Shown here: piece after piece, positions 56,147 through 64,000 of the stretch
Position numbering within the stretch: position 1 is the stretch's first letter
Layout: each line of letters opens with the position of its first letter
Origin: Bdellovibrionales bacterium
Lineage (GTDB): Bacteria; Bdellovibrionota; Bdellovibrionia; Bdellovibrionales; JAMPXM01
Direction of reading: 5' to 3'
NCBI GenBank assembly: GCA_005808505.1
Contig: SYLX01000040.1
Coordinates: forward strand, 1-64,000
DNA: 64,000 nucleotides
Translations under genes and position numbers: made by a program
The notes under the pieces: model-generated
Databases searched by the model: none
Told to the model about the DNA's origin: nothing
The model's input: the letters and a program-made list of their open reading frames with translations, nothing else

Positions 56147-56421
56147 GCGATTCGTAGCCTCCAGCGGAAAAATGGGGTCAGGTCCGATTACTGCAGACCT
56201 TTTAGCACAGTGGAGCGCGGACCCAGTAAGGCTCCGGTTCCGGATGGACCTCGGTAAAAGCCGTCTCTCATTTGAGCGGCTTGGTTCGGAAAAGGCCTGA
56301 AAAAACGCTCTGAAATCTATGTTGGCAGCTGACCAAGAATGTCACTGCTGACGAACGAGTTTTGCCGTTCTATAACCGAGTGCCCAAGAGTTTGGGAACA
56401 TTAATTCAACGGGTCGTGTTT

Positions 56422-57867
56422 GTGAAGCAGTCATCAGTAAAGAAGACCAAAACCAAAGGAATCCACAGCGCGGCAATTGCGTTTTCCCTCGTGATTTCGG
56501 TGGTTCTGATGTCCGCGGCCTGTGGCCGATCTTCGGCCGCGCTCACGAACACGTTCCAAATTCCGTGGCCCGATCAGCAGGGCAATTACCAGCTGCAACC
56601 TGTGGTTCTCAAATCGTTCGATCGTCCCTCGCAGCTCCAGGGTCGTGACGTTAAACTTTTCGTGGACCCTTACGTGAAAAACGGCCGTCTTGAAAGTACG
56701 CAGCCCGTTGGGCGTTTTGCCCGAACGGATGATGGGGTTAACGTACCGGCTGACTACCTTACGCTTCAGGCTACCGTTGTGCACGCGCACTACGAGCGCC
56801 TACGCCAGATGGATGAAGCCGTAGGAGCCAAGGTTTCATGGCCCGCTACGATCGGAATTCAAGCGAACGTCTCCGACGGTGCGGGACCGATTCACAATAA
56901 CGCAATTTTCGATGCGCGCCTGGATGCTTTGCTCGTTGTCCCCTACGTCGACAAGGAGCTCCCGGTATCTATGAATGCCGGTGTTCTTGCGCACGAGCAT
57001 TTTCACAAGATCTTTCAAACCGCCATTCTCAACCGCATGGGCGAAGACGGAACGGTCATCGGAAAGCCAAACGGGGAGAAGGTGAGTGATCCGCTCGGGC
57101 TGACCGCTCGTTGTGATTGGAATCATGTAGCCGGCATCCGCGAAGTGATTCGCATGCCGAAAATCTTGGGTGAAACGCTTGAGCCACTCGAAGCACCGAG
57201 TGAAAAAGATCTCGCGCAGGCTTACAACATCGTCTTCTTGCGCGCGTTGAATGAAGGTCTCGCGGATTATTGGGGCTGGGTCTACACGGGAGATGCGAAT
57301 TTCGTAGCGAAGTCGCTCCCGCAAATCGAGACGGTTCGGAAGCTCGACGAACCCAGCACGGGCCTCGTCTCGGTCAACGCTAAACGCGCAACGCTCGAGA
57401 AGTGGTTGAAGTTGAAGCTCGCCGGTGATCCGAGCGGTGACGATGTTCTCACGGCGCTTTCTTACGAATGGGGTACCATCTACGCGCGCGCTCTTTACGA
57501 GGCGACGGTCGCGGCTTTTCCCGAGGCTCCTAAAAAACGTGAGGACCGACTGGTGATGGCGAAAGCGATTGCTTCAGCTCTCCCGGATTTCGCGACTCAA
57601 GCGGTGTCTTCGCAGAAGTCAGGTCGCTTCCTTTCGCCGAACTCTCTCTTTAAAGTCTTGCAGCCGAGACTTTCGGGGAAAGCTAAAGACTCCTGTCAGG
57701 TGCTCTTACGTCTCTCGGCCGTTGAAGCGTTCGGTGAGCCGCCGCCGTTTGAGTGTTCGAACGTGAAGGTGAATCCACTGACCGCACCCGCGCTGAAGAT
57801 CTTAAAGCCGAAGCCTGAAGGGCCGGAGGAAGAGCCTTTGAAGCAAGGGGAGGCCCTCACGTGGTGA
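56422..57867 (+). CDS. Lipoprotein with HExxH gluzincin-like motif
   Basis: MSAACG lipobox; GVLAHEHFHKIFQT...RALNEGLADYWGWVY; GTG at 56422 chosen (track start 56362). Confidence 0.6.
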   Translation: MKQSSVKKTKTKGIHSAAIAFSLVISVVLMSAACGRSSAALTNTFQIPWPDQQGNYQLQPVVLKSFDRPSQLQGRDVKLFVDPYVKNGRLESTQPVGRFARTDDGVNVPADYLTLQATVVHAHYERLRQMDEAVGAKVSWPATIGIQANVSDGAGPIHNNAIFDARLDALLVVPYVDKELPVSMNAGVLAHEHFHKIFQTAILNRMGEDGTVIGKPNGEKVSDPLGLTARCDWNHVAGIREVIRMPKILGETLEPLEAPSEKDLAQAYNIVFLRALNEGLADYWGWVYTGDANFVAKSLPQIETVRKLDEPSTGLVSVNAKRATLEKWLKLKLAGDPSGDDVLTALSYEWGTIYARALYEATVAAFPEAPKKREDRLVMAKAIASALPDFATQAVSSQKSGRFLSPNSLFKVLQPRLSGKAKDSCQVLLRLSAVEAFGEPPPFECSNVKVNPLTAPALKILKPKPEGPEEEPLKQGEALTW

Positions 57868-58394
57868 AGTCGCTAATGGCCCTCCTGTACGTTTTGGTGC
57901 TTGCTCCAGCCGCCTACGCGGAAGTGACTTTCGCTGTTGGCTCAAGCTTGACGTTTGAGTACGCGACCGATGGTCGATCCATTGAGGCGCGCCGGCCCCT
58001 TGATCTCCGCGCGGGTTACCGATTCGAAACCGCTGATCTTTATTTGCAGTATTCAACCTACCGAGTGGCGGGTGGAACAAACCTCGTCTTCGTCGCGCGC
58101 GATCACGAAGAACTTCTCTTCTGGGGACGCCGCGTGTTTGTGCCTGAATGGAAGTTCTCGCCGTACCTTGCGCTCGGCATAGGGGCGCAAGCGGATCGCG
58201 TGGAAACAGCATTAGGCGCACAATACGAAAGGAAAACGGGCGTGCCGCAAGGTCTTGTGGCGAGTGCCTTGGGTGCTAGAGCGATCCTCACCAAAGCCAT
58301 CGATCTGCAGCTCGAATCGCGAATGGCGTTCTCTTCCGGCTACGCGCCGAATCCGATGTTTACCCTCTCGGGGCTTGTGGGTTTTTACTTCTGA
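57861..58394 (+). CDS. Small outer-membrane beta-barrel-like protein
   Basis: Signal peptide LYVLVLAPAAYAE; alternating beta pattern ending GLVGFYF; GTG start overlaps upstream stop. Confidence 0.65.
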   Translation: MVKSLMALLYVLVLAPAAYAEVTFAVGSSLTFEYATDGRSIEARRPLDLRAGYRFETADLYLQYSTYRVAGGTNLVFVARDHEELLFWGRRVFVPEWKFSPYLALGIGAQADRVETALGAQYERKTGVPQGLVASALGARAILTKAIDLQLESRMAFSSGYAPNPMFTLSGLVGFYF

Positions 58395-58429
58395 TTTCTC
58401 GTTTGGAAATTTTAGGACCCGAAAAAGAA

Positions 58430-58456
58430 AAAGCCCGCTCTCGAGCGGGCTTTTTT
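58430..58456. terminator. Rho-independent terminator between convergent genes
   Basis: AAAGCCCGCTC-TC-GAGCGGGCTTT-TTT. Confidence 0.85.
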
Positions 58457-58491
58457 ATTTCAGCTTGTGCTGATCTACGCGAGTCAGCCGA

Positions 58492-59379
58492 TCAACGCTG
58501 AATCTTTTGAACGATCGCGCTAGGCAATGCCGTTTGCTTCAAGAGTTGGGCGCGGTATGTCGTCGCGTCCTTTTGCGTGCGGAAGCTGCCGACACTCACG
58601 CGGTACCAAACTTTTCCGTTCACCGACGCTTCTACGGGGAAAGCAGGGAAGCCTTTTTTCACGAGCTCGTTTGCGTGATCTTTCGCCGCCTCAGGTGTCG
58701 GGTAGCTTGCAACTTGAACCGTGAACTCTACGTCTTGCGAAGCTCCGACTGTTTTCGGAAGGCTTGAAGGAACGCGGCTTTCCGGCTGCGGCTTTGCGGC
58801 TTCGATCGGTGCCGCGTTGTTCGCTACACGTTGAGCGGCCTTTGCTGCCGCGCTGAGATCGGGGCGAGTCGCAACCGCACCCGCTTTAGCAGCAGGAGCT
58901 GCGTGGGCTTGTGCCGCAGGGGCATGATCATCGTGGCCCTTAGTGGCTGGTGCTGCCTTCGCCGCGTGGGATGCTGCTTGTTGAGGATGAGCTTTGGGTG
59001 CAGCAGGGGGAGCCGCATGAGCCTCGTGGCCGCCGTGATCACCGTGGTCATTCGACGCAACCTTGCGGCTTTCGCCGTGATCAGCTTCCGCCATCTCTAG
59101 TTTCTCGTTGTTCACGAGTTTTTCCGAGAGAGCTGCCACGTCTTCTTCAGCGAGATGTTCTTCGGCTGCAGGCTCTTCTTCATTCTCAGCCGTTTGTTTC
59201 ACCGTACTGTGATTGTAGTCGCTCTCAAGCGCCTTCAACTGGTAATCGCTATCGCTGAGTTGCTTGCCAAAGTACACGCCCGACGAGAACGCTAACAATG
59301 AAATGAAAGCGATCAAGAGCATTTTCAGCACAGTGTCCATTCTGGAGCTACCTAACTGGTTCTTCATTCTGTTCCTCAT
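58492..59379 (-). CDS. Membrane protein with C-terminal SPOR domain and Ala/His-rich linker
   Basis: EFTVQVASYPTPEAAKDHANELVKKGFPAFPVEASVNGKVWYRVSVGSFRTQKDA. Confidence 0.85.
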   Translation of the reverse strand: MRNRMKNQLGSSRMDTVLKMLLIAFISLLAFSSGVYFGKQLSDSDYQLKALESDYNHSTVKQTAENEEEPAAEEHLAEEDVAALSEKLVNNEKLEMAEADHGESRKVASNDHGDHGGHEAHAAPPAAPKAHPQQAASHAAKAAPATKGHDDHAPAAQAHAAPAAKAGAVATRPDLSAAAKAAQRVANNAAPIEAAKPQPESRVPSSLPKTVGASQDVEFTVQVASYPTPEAAKDHANELVKKGFPAFPVEASVNGKVWYRVSVGSFRTQKDATTYRAQLLKQTALPSAIVQKIQR

Positions 59380-59559
59380 GATTCGAATCCTACGAATCTG
59401 TTTGCGCTAACCAATCTCAACGTCAGAAGCCGTGATCAGGCCTGACTCTGAGGGAATTGTCTTCTAGCGTGTGGCTTTCTTGATCTTATCGGTCGCCCGT
59501 CAATTTGGTCAACGTGTCAAAACCTTGACAAGAGCGGGTCCAGGGGTCTTCATGCAAGA

Positions 59560-60405
59560 ATGTCGATTGCGCCGTCAACCACAGCTCTGACAGAAACTGA
59601 ATCTTCTAGCTTGCTGAAAGTCGCGCTCACCGCGTGCGACGGCGCTAAACGTATTCTCGACGATCACTTTGGCAACCTTCGCAACGTCGAAGAAAAATTT
59701 CAAGCCGGCCTGGTCAGCGATGCCGACCGGGAGAGCGAAAAATACATTGTGAACCAAATTCGCGCGGTCTATCCCGATCACGCGATCCTTGGCGAAGAGG
59801 GTGGTCTCTCAGGTGTAACTGGCGATCAGGGCTCGGGCTTTTTGTGGATGATCGATCCACTCGACGGCACAACGAATTTCATTCACCAGTTTCCTTTCTT
59901 TTGCATCAGCATCGGTCTGGAAGTGCGTGGTGAGCTGGTGCTCGGCGTGGTCGATGCGCCGAAGCTCGGGATGAGATTCCATGCGATCAAGGGCCAGGGC
60001 GCTTACTTGAATGGCGAGCGCCTCACCGTGCGTCCTCGCCAAAAGTTCCGTGATGGTCTTTTCGCGACAGGCTTCTCAAGTTCGGATGATCAGCTCGACT
60101 TGCAGCTAGAAATTGCATCGACGATGATTCGCGAAGCTCGCGGCATTCGCCGCGCGGGTGCGGCAGCACTCGATCTTTGCTTTGTCGCGCAAGGCGTATA
60201 CGACGCATTTTGGGAACGCAACTTGTCCGCTTGGGATATGGCGGCTGGAGCCGTGATCGCTCGTGAAACGGGTGCGCTCGTAACCGATATGCAAGGGGAG
60301 AAGTTCGATCCTCGCAACGGCAACATTCTCTGCGCCAATCCTTATATGCACGCGGATGTGTTAGCGCTCATGAACAAGGTGCGCGCTCGTCATCAACGGC
60401 ACTGA
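59560..60405 (+). CDS. suhB: Inositol monophosphatase family protein
   Basis: AILGEEGG, WMIDPLDGTTNFIHQFPFFCISIGL, WDMAAGAVIARETGA. Confidence 0.92.
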   Translation: MSIAPSTTALTETESSSLLKVALTACDGAKRILDDHFGNLRNVEEKFQAGLVSDADRESEKYIVNQIRAVYPDHAILGEEGGLSGVTGDQGSGFLWMIDPLDGTTNFIHQFPFFCISIGLEVRGELVLGVVDAPKLGMRFHAIKGQGAYLNGERLTVRPRQKFRDGLFATGFSSSDDQLDLQLEIASTMIREARGIRRAGAAALDLCFVAQGVYDAFWERNLSAWDMAAGAVIARETGALVTDMQGEKFDPRNGNILCANPYMHADVLALMNKVRARHQRH

Positions 60406-60574
60406 TTTGTTTTTCACTGATCATTTTTGAGCGCGGACCTCGACTGGCTCAGCACTTCGTCCAAGTCAAATCTCTGACCTGCTTTTCCAACGTTGACAGC
60501 CTTTTGTGCGGCAAGTGCTTCGTGTGCGCACGTCGTTGCGCATAGTTATCTCGATTCATTCGACGATGGTCGCG

Positions 60575-60591
60575 TTGGCACTCGCGTTGCT
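60575..60591 (+). promoter_or_regulatory. Putative sigma-54 promoter upstream of fliL
   Basis: TTGGCACTCGCGTTGCT, GG-N10-GC, near-consensus; ~90 bp upstream of fliL. Confidence 0.7.
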
Positions 60592-60679
60592 TTTCCTTTT
60601 CCGAGAGGGAAAGAGTCAAATTTCGAACTCGCCCTTATGACTGCAGTTTCGGAATCAGCGTAAGCAGGAGGCTAAGCGC

Positions 60680-61249
60680 GTGGCTGAAGATAATGCGGCG
60701 GCAAAACAGGCAGCCGATGGCGGGCAAGGTTCTTCCGGTGGAAAGCCCATCATCCTCTACGCGCTTGTCGTGTTGAACATGCTCGTCGTTGCGGGCGTGG
60801 GCTTCATGCTCTACGCGGGTAAGAAAAAAGAAGACGCGCACCAAAAGACGATCGAAGCCGTCGTAAACGGAAAAGCCGAAGGCGAGCACGGCGCAGCTGG
60901 CGGCCATGGTGAAGCGCACGGCGAAGACGCCGACGAAGGCGTGGGTCTCGGCAAGATGATTCCGATGGAGACTTTCCTCGTGAATCTCTCCGGCAATCGC
61001 GGCAACAAAGTTTTGAAAGTGAACATGGAGCTTGAGGTCGAAGGCGAAAAGATCGCCGACGAGATCGATAAGCGCAAGCCCCAGATTCGCGACATCATCA
61101 TCATCTTGCTCTCGAGCAAAACGTACGCGCAGCTTTCGACGACGGAAGGCAAAGAGTTTCTCCGCGACGAAATCAAGGACACGGTGAATTCCTTTCTGAC
61201 GAAGGGAAAAATCAAGCGCGTTCTCTTCACTGAGTTCATCTTCAACTGA
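60680..61249 (+). CDS. fliL: Flagellar basal body-associated protein FliL
   Basis: Single TM, ETFLVNLSGNRGNKVLKVNMELEVE, IIILLSSKTYAQLSTTEGKEFLRDEI; GTG start. Confidence 0.9.
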   Translation: MAEDNAAAKQAADGGQGSSGGKPIILYALVVLNMLVVAGVGFMLYAGKKKEDAHQKTIEAVVNGKAEGEHGAAGGHGEAHGEDADEGVGLGKMIPMETFLVNLSGNRGNKVLKVNMELEVEGEKIADEIDKRKPQIRDIIIILLSSKTYAQLSTTEGKEFLRDEIKDTVNSFLTKGKIKRVLFTEFIFN

Positions 61250-61259
61250 GGCATCTCAT

Positions 61260-62255
61260 ATGAGTCAGGTTCTATCGCAGAGCGAAGTTGATGCCCTCTT
61301 AGCCGCGGTCTCCGAAGGAGAAGTCGCGGCCGACTCCGGTGGTGTCGCGCAAAACGCGGGCGCCGACGATAAAGTTGTCGTCGTCTACGATCTTACGAGC
61401 CAGGACCGGATCATTCGCGGTCGTCTCCCGCAGCTCGACGTTATCTACGAAAAATTCATGCGATCGTTCCGCGTCTCGCTCTCGAGCGCTCTTCGTAAGA
61501 TCGCGGCGCTCAACCATGCGAGCACGGACTTTTTAAAGTTCGGTGAGTTCATCAACACGCTCCCGATGCCAACATGCATGAGCGTCCTGCGTTTCAACGC
61601 GCTTCGTGGCTCTGCTCTTCTCGTGATTGAATCGAAGCTTGCTTACGCTTTGGTGGATAGCTTCTTCGGCGGTGATGATCGTCCCTACACGAAGATCGAA
61701 GGTAAAGACTTTACGCCGATCGAACTCTCGATCGTTCGCAAAGTTGTGGAACTTGCGATCGACGACCTCGAACAAGCTTGGGCATCGGTTGAAAAGATCG
61801 ACTGTAGCTTTGTGCGGACAGAAGTAAACCCGCAGTTCGTCGGGATCGTGCCTCCGACGGATGTCGTGATCGCTTCGACTTTTGACGTCGAGCTTGAAAA
61901 CGCAAACGGAACGATCACGCTCGTGATCCCGTACTCCACGATCGAGCCGATTAAGCAGAAACTTGCGTCGGGCTTCCAGGTGGAATCCGACCAGACAGAT
62001 AAGAAACTTTGGGCCGGCATCATCCAAGAACAACTCATGGACACGGCCGTCGATATTCGCGTCGACCTTGGTTACACCGAAATCACGCTCTCGGAGCTGA
62101 TGGGTTTGAAACCAGGTGATGTGATCTCGCTCGATCAAGACGCGAACGGTGAGTTCGACGTTCAGATCGAAGGCGTAAAGAAGTTCAAAGGTTTTTACGG
62201 AATCAACCATGGATCGGTTGCGGTCCAGGTCACAAAAAAAGTCACCAAAGAGTGA
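61260..62255 (+). CDS. fliM: Flagellar motor switch protein FliM
   Basis: VLSQSEVDALLAAV; EKFMRSFRVSLSSALRK; VIPYSTIEPIKQKL. Confidence 0.95.
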   Translation: MSQVLSQSEVDALLAAVSEGEVAADSGGVAQNAGADDKVVVVYDLTSQDRIIRGRLPQLDVIYEKFMRSFRVSLSSALRKIAALNHASTDFLKFGEFINTLPMPTCMSVLRFNALRGSALLVIESKLAYALVDSFFGGDDRPYTKIEGKDFTPIELSIVRKVVELAIDDLEQAWASVEKIDCSFVRTEVNPQFVGIVPPTDVVIASTFDVELENANGTITLVIPYSTIEPIKQKLASGFQVESDQTDKKLWAGIIQEQLMDTAVDIRVDLGYTEITLSELMGLKPGDVISLDQDANGEFDVQIEGVKKFKGFYGINHGSVAVQVTKKVTKE

Positions 62256-62264
62256 GGGAAGCCC

Positions 62265-62585
62265 ATGGCTGATGAAAAGAATATCGCGATGGATGGAGAA
62301 GGCGCCGGCAAAGATCCACGCCGCGAACGCAACCTCGATTTGATTCTCGACATCCCGTTGCGCGTTACCGTGGAGCTCGGCCGCACCAAGATGGTCGTGA
62401 GCGAGCTGCTCAACCTGGGTCAAGGCTCAGTTATCGAGTTGAGCAAACTTGCCGGTGAACCCATGGAAGTCTTGGTGAACGACAAGCTCGTCGCGCGCGG
62501 TGAAGCGGTCGTCGTCAACGAGAAGTTCGGTGTTCGTTTGACAGATATCATCTCACCCGCTGAACGCGTTGAACAACTGAAGTAA
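62265..62585 (+). CDS. fliN: Flagellar motor switch protein FliN
   Basis: DLILDIPLRVTVELGRTKMVVSELLNLGQGSVIELSKLAGEPMEVLVNDKLVARGEAVVVNEKFGVRLTDI. Confidence 0.95.
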   Translation: MADEKNIAMDGEGAGKDPRRERNLDLILDIPLRVTVELGRTKMVVSELLNLGQGSVIELSKLAGEPMEVLVNDKLVARGEAVVVNEKFGVRLTDIISPAERVEQLK

Positions 62586-62596
62586 GGAGCCAGAAA

Positions 62597-63394
62597 ATGA
62601 TGATGAAACACCTCGTACTTGCATTGGCTCTGACCGTTGCCGGAACGCAAGCTGAAGCCGTCATCGGTAAGCGAATGAAGACGGCCCCGGTTGCCGAAGA
62701 ACAAGCGCCTGCGGAAGAAGCTCCGATCGGTGCAAAGCTCGTGGTCGATGGCAACGCGAAAGCGCAAGAAGCGGCGATGAATATAGCACCGGAAGTTCAA
62801 GCAGCTGCGGCTCCTGCTGGCGTAGAGGCGGTGGCTCCGGTTGCTGCGGAGGCGGCGGTTGAAACACCGAAAGCCGATGTCAGCAAACTTCCCGAATCGC
62901 AGATCCCGGTTTTGACGAACACGAAAGACGTCAAGAAGGCGGGGAGCGGTGGGATGGCTCGTCTCATGATCACGCTTGGCGTTCTCGCGGTCGCACTAGG
63001 CGCAGCCGCATTTGGTTTGAAGCGCTGGCAAAAGCGCGAAGGCACAAAACAGAAGAACACGCGTATTAAAGTTCTCACGCAGCATGCGCTCGGCCCGAAA
63101 AAGAGTCTTGCGATCGTTCAGGTTGCGGGCGAGTCGATCTTGATCGGAATCACGGATCAAAATATTTCGATGCTACGTACGCTCTCATTGATCGATGACG
63201 AGATTCCGGAAGAAACTCCGCGCAACTTCGATCGCGCACTCGAAGATTACGAAGAAGCTGACGAAATGGCGCGCGGTGGGCGCGGCCGTCAATCCGCGGC
63301 GATCGCTAACGAAGAAGAAGACTTCACGATCAGCGGACTCAACGAGATTCGCGATTCGGTTTCGGGTCGCATCCGCAAGATGAAGAATCTCTAA
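62597..63394 (+). CDS. fliO: FliO-like flagellar biosynthesis protein
   Basis: Position between fliN and fliP; TM then RIKVLTQHALGPKKSLAIVQVAGESILIGITDQNISML. Confidence 0.8.
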   Translation: MMMKHLVLALALTVAGTQAEAVIGKRMKTAPVAEEQAPAEEAPIGAKLVVDGNAKAQEAAMNIAPEVQAAAAPAGVEAVAPVAAEAAVETPKADVSKLPESQIPVLTNTKDVKKAGSGGMARLMITLGVLAVALGAAAFGLKRWQKREGTKQKNTRIKVLTQHALGPKKSLAIVQVAGESILIGITDQNISMLRTLSLIDDEIPEETPRNFDRALEDYEEADEMARGGRGRQSAAIANEEEDFTISGLNEIRDSVSGRIRKMKNL

Positions 63395-63447
63395 GCAATC
63401 GGATCGCAACTAGCCGATTGAAACGTCTGCCGCGAAAGGGACCAAGG

Positions 63448-64000
63448 ATGGTCGAAAGTTTTCGTCAAATCTGGAAGTCGATCTCTAGCCGCCCGCTGTT
63501 TTTTGCGTTTGCGGCTTTGAGCTTGGTTTTTCTTTGCGGTGCAAACGCGCACGCTCAAGGCGTGACGCTTCCGAGCGTGAACTTCGGCTTCAAAACGACT
63601 GAGAAGCCTGACGAAGTCGTCAACGCTCTGAAAATTATCCTGATGCTCACGGTGCTGACTCTTGCGCCGGCGATTCTCATCATGATGACGGGCTTCACGC
63701 GCATTATCGTCGTTTTGTCTTTCTTGCGCCAAGCGCTCGGTACGGCACAAATGCCGCCGAACCAGTTGCTCGTTGGCCTCTCGCTCTTTTTGACTTTCTT
63801 TATCATGCGTCCGGCCTTCGACGAGATTAACAACAAATCTCTGCGCCCGTATCTTGCGGGTCAAATTTCGCAAGATAAAGCAATCGATGAAGCGCTCTCG
63901 CCTCTTCGCAAATTCATGTTCAATCAAACGCGCGATGCGGATCTCGCTCTTTTCGTGAAACTCTCGAAGATGGAAAGACCGAAAACGCTTGCGGACGTTC
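63448..64000 (+). CDS. fliP: Flagellar biosynthesis protein FliP (truncated by window end)
   Basis: Translated by eye: LTLAPAILIMMTGFTRIIVVLSFLRQALGTAQMPPNQLLVGLSLFLTFFIMRPAFDEIN. Confidence 0.95.
   Translation, partial: MVESFRQIWKSISSRPLFFAFAALSLVFLCGANAHAQGVTLPSVNFGFKTTEKPDEVVNALKIILMLTVLTLAPAILIMMTGFTRIIVVLSFLRQALGTAQMPPNQLLVGLSLFLTFFIMRPAFDEINNKSLRPYLAGQISQDKAIDEALSPLRKFMFNQTRDADLALFVKLSKMERPKTLADV

Noticed and set aside
61533-62423. 296-aa minus-strand ORF opposite fliM
   Set aside because: Antisense shadow of a clear fliM; no recognisable domain and no RBS support.
1-64000. Prophage, transposon, integron or toxin-antitoxin island
   Set aside because: No integrase, transposase, phage structural or toxin-antitoxin genes recognised; genes are mostly housekeeping, envelope and signalling.

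Overview
This 64 kb window looks like a chromosomal segment of a Gram-negative, flagellated bacterium, probably Bdellovibrionota/Oligoflexia-like (inference from gene content only). I support about 47 protein-coding genes and no rRNA, tRNA, CRISPR array or complete mobile element. Main blocks: (i) a peptidoglycan-enzyme neighbourhood at 2-12 kb (L,D-transpeptidase, two MltD-like lytic transglycosylases, DacB, M14 carboxypeptidase); (ii) a secretome block at 18-28 kb (sigma-54 activator with a degenerate receiver, several lipoproteins including one with 27 tandem 15-bp repeats, a transglutaminase-elicitor-like protein, a gluzincin-like lipoprotein and a subtilase); (iii) ileS-lspA-lgt; (iv) an NtrC-type regulator, CHASE2 kinase and radical SAM/SPASM locus with two unannotated ~40-aa ORFs; (v) a GroES-like protein with a long histone-H1-like Lys/Ala-rich N-terminus; (vi) KamA-family/RarD and a run of overlapping two-component genes; (vii) pcrA/uvrD; (viii) suhB and fliL-M-N-O-P, with FliP running off the window end. 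Strongest candidates for something undescribed: the radical SAM locus with the 40-aa ORF at 38160-38282, the Cpn10/H1-tail fusion, the LspA-HAMP-like fusion, the exonuclease-WYL fusion, the elicitor-like protein with a Pep-13-like segment, and the repeat lipoprotein behind a sigma-54-type promoter. All family calls were made by eye from motifs; no searches were run.
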